From Nigrospora sphaerica (lineage: Eukaryota; Ascomycota; Sordariomycetes; Amphisphaeriales; Apiosporaceae), in contig JAGVVL010000022.1 in NCBI GenBank assembly GCA_018287875.1, forward strand, positions 2,976,001 to 3,040,000: DNA of 64,000 bases. The letters run 5' to 3'. The position numbers were made by a program, and so were the translations under genes. The notes beneath the pieces were generated by a model that was given only the letters and a program-made list of their open reading frames with translations, was not told where the DNA came from and did not search any database. Positions 58,151 to 64,000 of the stretch are shown here, piece after piece. The stretch's first letter is position 1. Each line of letters opens with the position of its first letter.

Positions 58151-60428
58151 TTAGTAGGCGACCTGGCTGTTCAGACCGTCCAATTCACGTTGCCAGTTGC
58201 GGTGCTGGGCGATCTGGTAGAAGAATTTCTCGAGGAAACCTGCACCCTCCTTGGCAATCGTGACAGCCTCGCGGAAACCGTCGGGGCTGGCCTTGGCCAT
58301 GGTAACAACACCGTACGACTCGACGGCCTGGCTATCCGACGAGATGTTGAGGCCGGGCAGGGCGAAAGCCATTTTCAATAGCTCGACAGCCTCGCCGGTA
58401 CCCGCCACGGGCTTGAGGTGGCCGAACGCTTCGCGCACCCAGTGCAGGGCACGGCCGCTCTTGGACAACGTCTTGATCGACTCCTCGCCGCCGGGCACGA
58501 AGACGGCGTCGAACATGGTGGATCGCATACCCTCGAGGTGGTGGGCGGGCACAACGCCGCTGCCGGCCTTCTTGTCCGAGCCGGCGGGGAAAATCTCACT
58601 GCGCCGGGGCGCAATGACGAACGGCAAGGCCCCGGCAGCCGTGATGGCCGCCTTGGTGCCGCTGAAAGCCACGGAATCATAGCCGTCGGCGATGATGAGG
58701 GCAATGCGTCGGCTCTCAATCGTCGGCTTCTTCGGCGGGAACTCGGTCTGGCTCAGGCCCTTGGCCTTTTTGCCGTGGTTGGGGCGCGACTCCTTCTCGG
58801 GAATGGGGCCACCCACCATTTCGGCAACCTCCCGTGCCAGCGCGAGGTCGATATCGGCCAGCCGCGTCGACATGCGCTCGTAGACAATGGGGTCGTCGCA
58901 GTGGTCGAGCTCGAAGGAGAAAGCCGCAATGATGTGGCTGCGCTCCTGGGGCGACATGCTGTTGATGAAGAGTTGGGCCTGGTTGAAGTGCTCCTTGAAC
59001 TTCTCGCTTCGGGCTCTTTGCTTTATGCCCTCAATCTTCTGGGGATAATCAACATAGGCACCTTCTTCGTGCGAGGCCGGAGGCTGGATGCCAAAACGGT
59101 TGGGCCAGTAGTTGACGGTGCCCTTGGTGATCCGGTGACGTCCCTGGCCATCGCGGTTGAAGTTCATCATGGGGCAGACAGGTCGGTTGATAGGAAGCTC
59201 TTCCCAGTTGATGCCCAGGCGCGAGAGCTGGGTGTCTTGGTAACTGAAGCTTCGACCCTGGAGAAGGGGGTCGTCCGAGTGACCGATACCAGGGACCATG
59301 TGCGAGGTGCAGAACGCCACCTGCTCGGTCTGGGGGAAGAACTCGTCGACGTTACGGTTCAGCTCCAGCTCACCAATGTAGCGGATGGGCACCAGCTCCT
59401 CGGGCCAGACCTTGGTGGCGTCAAGGATGTCGAACTCGAAGTCCTTCTCCTTGGACTCGGGGATGACCTGGATACCAAAGTCCCACTTGGGGTAGGCCTT
59501 GTTGTCAATGGCCTCGGCCAGGTCCTTGCGGTGGAAGTCGGGGTCCTGGCCGCCGATCTTCAGCGCCTCGTCCCAGACGAAAGAGTGCACGCCAAGGTGG
59601 GGAGTGAAGTGGAACTTGACAAAGTGACGCTCGCCCTTCTTGTTGATCAGGGTAAACGTGTTGACACCGAATCCCTGCATCATACGGTACGAGCGAGGGA
59701 TGGCGCGGTCCGACATGGCCCACATGTACATGTGAGAGGCTTCGGTGTGCAGGTTAACAAAGTCCCAGAAGTTGTTGTGCGCGCTTTGGGCCTGGGGCAC
59801 CTCGTTGTGAGGCTCAGGCTTCACGGCGTGAACAAAGTCGGGGAATTTCATGGCCTCCTGGATGAAGAAGACGGGAATGTTGTTGCCAACAATGTCCCAG
59901 TTGCCCTCGTCCGTGTAGAACTTGACGGCGAAACCACGCACGTCACGGACTGTGTCGGCGCTGCCGCGGCTGCCCTGCACAGTGGAAAAGCGCACGAACA
60001 CGGGCGTCTCGCGGGAGGTGTCCGTCAGGACGTTGGCGAACGTGACATCCTCGGCACTCTCCTTCAGGCGGAAAGTTCCAAAGGCGCCAGAACCGCGGGC
60101 GTGAACAACGCGCTCCGGAATGCGCTCGTGATCGAAGCGGTGAATCTAATCGCATTCAGTCAGCACGGCGACGGGCTCGGGACGGGCCGAGCAAACCAAC
60201 CTTCTCACGGCCAAAAGCGTCCTCGACCAGGTGAGGGCCGGTGTGGTTGCCGTTGACGACCTTCAGCCAGTCATCGGTGCTGTTCTGCTTGACGCCGTAG
60301 TCCGAGGTGATACGGTCATTGGCAGTGGGCTCGACGATGTCGTGCTGGATCGAAGCCAGCTTGGCGTCAGGTCCGCCCATGGTGCTCTTGATTTTGTCGA
60401 CGGTGCTGGAGACGAGATCGGATGCCAT
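58151..60428 (-). CDS. Large-subunit catalase, intracellular (spore-type) form
   Basis: Haem catalase that breaks down H2O2. Two exons, 60428-60201 and 60145-58151, with a 55-bp intron, give 740 residues, the size of clade 2 large-subunit catalases. The essential His lies in ERVVHARGSGAFG and the essential Asn in IVGNNIPVFF. The proximal haem Tyr is in SFSYQDTQLSRLG. A flavodoxin/DJ-1-like C-terminal domain begins at RRIALIIADGYDSVAF and ends QRELDGLNSQVAY. The N-terminus (MASDLVSSTVDKIKSTMGG) has no signal peptide, which fits the intracellular conidial catalases (CatA of Aspergillus, CAT-1 of Neurospora) rather than the secreted form. The intron donor is GTTGGT. It converges on the histidine kinase; two-component signalling often controls catalase genes, but a link here is only suggestive. 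Confidence 0.95.
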
Positions 60429-62328
60429 GTAAGGGACTGGTTACCTGCACGGATTCGCAGGTGGACTATTAACTGGAGCTTGGGGGAAGTGAGCGAGCCT
60501 AGAGATCAGAGATGCCTGAGGGCAGAGGAGGGAAGCACGCTCTTTGTATGAATGCCAGAGTTCACCCCCCCCCCCGATGAGCTTTCGATAAACGCCCCAT
60601 TGACGGATCGATGATGTCAAGAACGAGCTGTCACGGCATGGCGAGCGGCCGCTGGGCGGAGCTTCTCAGTGTTTCCGTCTCGGCTGCTGGACCCATCGGT
60701 GCTGCTTACCTCTTTGCTTATCCGGGCTACGGAGTACATCCACAATGAGCTTCATGTACTCGGGCGTACAGCAGCAGCCGCTGGCATAGCTCCATGCCCA
60801 CACAAGTACACTATGATGGTTGAGTACCCATGGATGTAGTCGCGGCTGCTGGCTCCTGGTGGGCGGTTGCGCATGCGGCTGTTCATGGATTTCCCACTAC
60901 GTACCACTCCCATGCCGATACTGCGAACGATGATGCGGACATTTCGAATCCCACTGTATCGATTAGTTGTACTGTCACCTGGTTGGTCGCGCGGACCAAC
61001 ATCTCCAGAGAATTCCCCCACTGGTAAGAGCTCCCCCACCATCTCTGGTGGATGAGCTTGACTGCTCGATCTGACATCCCTGTAAAATGTTGAGCTTGCT
61101 GTTTCCCATTCCGTCTCCTCCTTGTCGGCTCTGCCACCAAGGAATGCCGAGATCTGCACGGAGACCAGCTGAGCATCGAGACCTCTTTGCGTGGGTGTAT
61201 GTAATTGTGAGACAACGCCGGTAGCGGCTGCATCTCCGAGAATTCTGCGACGCGGCCCCGTACCGATCAATATCTGCCTTCTTATATCCGACAATCCATA
61301 CACGATACTGCTATCACACGTCTTATATGGATCCAGGTGGGGGGTACATGGTGGAGCCGGAGCCGTCCAACCGGGCACGGGTATACAGGTCCATACGCCC
61401 ACACAGGAGGCTGATGGCAGCATGGATTGTCCGCCTGTCCGCACGAGGGGCCATGTCTTCCTATAGTGGTAATGGCCTCGGCTGGCCTCAATGGTCCAAC
61501 ATGATGTTTGTCTCTCTCTCAAGGCCGTTCGGTTCTGACAGGCCGACTCCCTGGTGTCTCTGGTCAAGCCTGGTGTAAATGCCAAGGGGCACCACGATGG
61601 GAAGTATAATGAAGCATTGGAATCCGGCTGGAACTGAGTAGGTCGACTAACATGTTCCGGTAGTGAGTCGGCAGCACCGAGCAGACGGGCAGTCAAAGCT
61701 GGAAGGCCCCCAACGTTAATCAACCCTTTTTTGATAATCGTGACGAGACATTGCCTTGCCATTCAGCCTACTTTCGCAACCACTCAGCCGGCGATACTGC
61801 TTCAAGGTAAGGAAGCTAGCCGTCTTCACTTCAAAAGCCACGTGGTTATGTACATGTACCTCAATTCACCCATCCGATGGGGCCCTGGACCCAGAAGCCG
61901 CCTTAGGTTTCGGCAAATGGGTGGCCGCATTAGCCGTCAGAGAAACGCTTCTCCGCGGGTGTCCATCGCCATAGTCTCTGCAACTACGGCTACGTCGAGG
62001 TTCACGAATCCCAAACTAGGACCAATGGAAAGGGCATCGGTGGTTATGCCCCGTCACCTGCCATGATCGTGACATCCGGGTGCCCCAGGGAAGTTGGGAG
62101 ACACTTCCCACGTCCAGAGTTCCTTAGCCTTCACGAAACTGGGCCTGGAAAGTCAGTACCCAAAACCACACCGTGGTATTCAATTCTCTGCGCAGTTCGA
62201 AGGTGTAAAAGCCACCCAACACCATTGCTATGCATTAAATCAAGTCAGTCACCGGGCGCCGGCGCATCTTCCATCCTCCGGCCGTGCACCCTGGTTGCCC
62301 GCGCTCGCACCCCACGTTGCCGCGGCCT
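60429..62328. other. Intergenic region upstream of catalase
   Basis: About 1.9 kb. It contains the catalase promoter, with a C12 run at 60564-60575, and the 3' flank of ubc7. The 336-codon minus frame at 60752-61762 has scattered Cys/Arg/Pro composition and no domain, so it is not called. Confidence 0.5.
60564..60575 (+). repeat. C12 homopolymer in catalase 5' flank
   Basis: Twelve C in a row (G on the catalase sense strand), about 140 bp upstream of its start codon. Its length is error-prone in assemblies and variable between strains. Confidence 0.9.
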
Positions 62329-62889
62329 CTACAAGCCCAGCATGCGTCTCACCCCTTCCTTGACCTTCTTCTCGTACTCGGCCCTCTGGTCGCGCCACAT
62401 GACGGCAGCCTCCACGTTAGCGGGGCTTTCGCTGTTAGGCTCGGCAAGCATGCTCATGACGGAGATCAATATCTTCTCGACGGACTGGATGGGACTCCAG
62501 CGCTCCGAGGCGTGTTCGTAGTGGTTCGGGTCGTCACCCGGGGGGTGGAGGATCGAAATGCAGACCATGCCGTTGGGATAGACTGTTGCGGAACACCTCA
62601 TGTCAGCATCGCGCTCCCCGCTGCGCAGCGCGAACCCTGACTCACCGTTGGGATGGAAGATCTCGCCCAGGAATTTCATCGTCGGGGGGGCGAGGGGGTA
62701 GTCCTTGGGGAACTTGAGCTCGGCCGGGAAGATACCGCCCTCAAAAGGGGTTCCCTCGGGCCCTTGTATGAGGGCTTCCCATTGCAGCATATCGTCTTCG
62801 GTGACGGGGCCAGCAGTAATGCCATCGGGCGGATTGCTGGTCAGCGCGCGGTACTCCTGCAGGAGCCTTCGATGCGCGGTAGAAGACAT
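62329..62889 (-). CDS. ubc7: Ubiquitin-conjugating enzyme E2 UBC7
   Basis: E2 enzyme of ER-associated degradation; with Cue1 and RING ligases such as Hrd1 and Doa10 it builds Lys48 chains. Two exons, 62889-62646 and 62582-62329, give 165 residues, the same as yeast Ubc7. The HPN motif is at residues 79-81 (EIFHPN) and the active-site Cys is Cys89 (YPNGMVCISILHPPGDD). The acidic loop insert that marks the UBC7/UBE2G group follows (PNHYEHASERWSP). The C-terminus reads MWRDQRAEYEKKVKEGVRR. The intron is exactly 63 nt and has no in-frame stop. If kept, it would add 21 residues between Asn81 and Val82, next to the active site; the spliced form is clearly the enzyme. It is divergent from the next gene. 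Confidence 0.96.
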   Translation of the reverse strand: MSSTAHRRLLQEYRALTSNPPDGITAGPVTEDDMLQWEALIQGPEGTPFEGGIFPAELKFPKDYPLAPPTMKFLGEIFHPNGESGFALRSGERDADMRCSATVYPNGMVCISILHPPGDDPNHYEHASERWSPIQSVEKILISVMSMLAEPNSESPANVEAAVMWRDQRAEYEKKVKEGVRRMLGL

Positions 62890-63401
62890 GGCGACGGTGT
62901 TGTGAGCAGGAAAGTTTGCTGGCGGATGAGGCAGATGGACTTGATGGAACGATGCTCGCTGGCCGTTGGTCGGTCGGTCGGTTAGTCGGTCGGTCCACGT
63001 CTACGATAGAAGAGATAAGCAACAGGGAGGCGCCTGGACTCCAGTGAGGGTGATGGTGACGATGAACCAAGCGAACCCCACGGGAAACTCGGGCCTGGGT
63101 TTACAAAGTACAAGGATGCACTGGTGTTCTAACAGGATCCAGCACTGTCTGTTCCATCATATGTACTACTGCACAGTACAGATGGGACTCATACAACGCA
63201 CCTAGGAGAAGGTACATGAGGATGGCCAGTGCGCTCACGCGGCCTCCATAGTTACATGTGCTTGCATCATCCCGGCTCGTTGTGGGCTACAGCGCCTACT
63301 AGCAGAGGTACTAACTTGTTGCTACCGCAGCGCAAAGACTCCAGCAAATTGGAGCTCCCCAGTGAAGCTTCATTTTCTGCTCTCGACATATTGCGCTGAA
63401 A
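62890..63401. promoter_or_regulatory. Divergent promoter of ubc7 and the right-edge gene
   Basis: A 512-bp spacer between two divergent start codons, with no gene inside. A short GGTCGGTCGGT-type repeat lies near 62967-62992, close to the ubc7 start. Confidence 0.5.
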
Positions 63402-64000
63402 ATGCCACCTCGCCTGCCCTTGCGGCCGTCCAAGGCAGCGAAGGCCATCCTTCAGTCGCCGACGGCTTCGGAAGCCCCCCCTATCTGCTTCTTTTGCTCG
63501 CTGTCACGGCCTGCCTCGACTCGACGTTCCAAACGCAAAGCCTTTCTGCCCCCGCGGCGACCCCAGTCCACATCCCCGGCAACCTCGCCCACGCCTACGC
63601 CAGCGCCAGTGACGGCGACGGAGCCCCGCGAAGAGCTGGAAAACCTGCTACTGGATCTACAGAAGCATGGCTCCAACTATGTCAATCTGTCACGGCTCCA
63701 GCTGGCCCTCAATGGCTTGCGCCAGAAACCCGGCAATGAGTCGATTCGCGTGGCCGTACTGGGACTCTCCGACGGTGGCGACTCGGGCAAGACGGCAAAG
63801 CAGCTCCTGAAGTTGCTTCTTGCTGACCCTCTCAAGAACGAAGAGCAGTGGGAGCGAGAGCTCGACCAACACAATCTCGCGCAACCCATGATTATCCGTG
63901 TGGGCGCTCTCGAGCACCAGCCGGCCGCCACGATATCCATGACCCGAGGCAGCCTCCTGCACGAGGTTCATGTTTCCTCTGCCACCCTCAACGGTCACAA
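63402..64000 (+). CDS. Probable mitochondrial protein of unknown function (partial)
   Basis: The frame is open from ATG 63402 (GCTGAAAATGCC) to the window edge, 199 codons plus two bases. The N-terminus is rich in Arg, Lys, Ser and Ala with no acidic residue in its first 20 (MPPRLPLRPSKAAKAILQSP), as in a mitochondrial targeting sequence. A Pro/Thr-rich linker follows, then a folded-looking domain with ELENLLLDLQKHGSNYVNLS, RVAVLGLSDGGDSGKTAKQL and LLADPLKNEEQWERELD. GGDSGKT resembles a P-loop but lacks the first Gly at the standard spacing. The call rests on composition; I cannot name the family from this part. Confidence 0.65.
   Translation, partial: MPPRLPLRPSKAAKAILQSPTASEAPPICFFCSLSRPASTRRSKRKAFLPPRRPQSTSPATSPTPTPAPVTATEPREELENLLLDLQKHGSNYVNLSRLQLALNGLRQKPGNESIRVAVLGLSDGGDSGKTAKQLLKLLLADPLKNEEQWERELDQHNLAQPMIIRVGALEHQPAATISMTRGSLLHEVHVSSATLNGH

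Noticed and set aside
58418..60256. 612-codon open frame on the plus strand
   Set aside because: It is exactly antisense to the catalase gene, whose motifs and splicing are unambiguous. Long antisense frames are common opposite GC3-rich genes.
60752..61762. 336-codon minus frame
   Set aside because: Mixed Cys/Arg/Pro/Ser composition, no domain, overlapped by frames on the other strand.

Overview
The window is nuclear DNA from a filamentous ascomycete, most likely a Sordariomycete (Hypocreales-like). The evidence is GC-rich genes with G/C-ending codons, short GT-AG introns mostly of 50-70 bp, long intergenic spacers, and a typical gene set: GH55 glucanase, PIR wall protein, SET9, Zn2Cys6 regulator, hybrid histidine kinase and large-subunit catalase. 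I joined exons by hand. Every multi-exon model below keeps frame through its listed junctions and ends at a stop, except one uncertain junction in the carboxylesterase.

Layout. 0-8.3 kb carries secreted and cell-wall genes: a truncated secreted protein with an Egh16-like start at the left edge, a GH55 exo-beta-1,3-glucanase with a long Ser/Thr-rich stalk (minus), and a small PIR-type wall protein with a 34-residue repeat (plus). 11-22 kb is a housekeeping block: histone H4K20 methyltransferase SET9 (minus), divergent mitochondrial ribosomal protein uL14m (plus), RNA polymerase II subunit RPB9 (minus), Pin1-type prolyl isomerase ESS1 (plus) and an LrgB-like membrane protein (minus). 25-35 kb holds a conserved-looking coiled-coil protein of unknown function, an amidoligase-family enzyme, the frame-broken relic of an ankyrin gene, and a small MARVEL-type membrane protein.

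36.7-48 kb looks like a small metabolic neighbourhood. It has a secreted type-B carboxylesterase, a secreted berberine-bridge-type FAD oxidase convergent with it, an aldo-keto reductase and a Zn2Cys6 transcription factor, separated by gene-poor and partly AT-rich DNA. 52-64 kb holds a 1431-residue hybrid histidine kinase with PAS-like domains, a cytosolic large-subunit catalase, the ER-associated-degradation E2 enzyme UBC7, and the 5' part of a probable mitochondrial protein.

The most interesting observation is at RPB9. Its two zinc ribbons are split by a 936-bp intron, and the first 495 bp of that intron are open in the same frame. Unspliced, they would give a 248-residue protein in which the second RPB9 zinc ribbon is replaced by a new Cys-containing tail. 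No tRNA, rRNA, CRISPR array or intact transposon was found.
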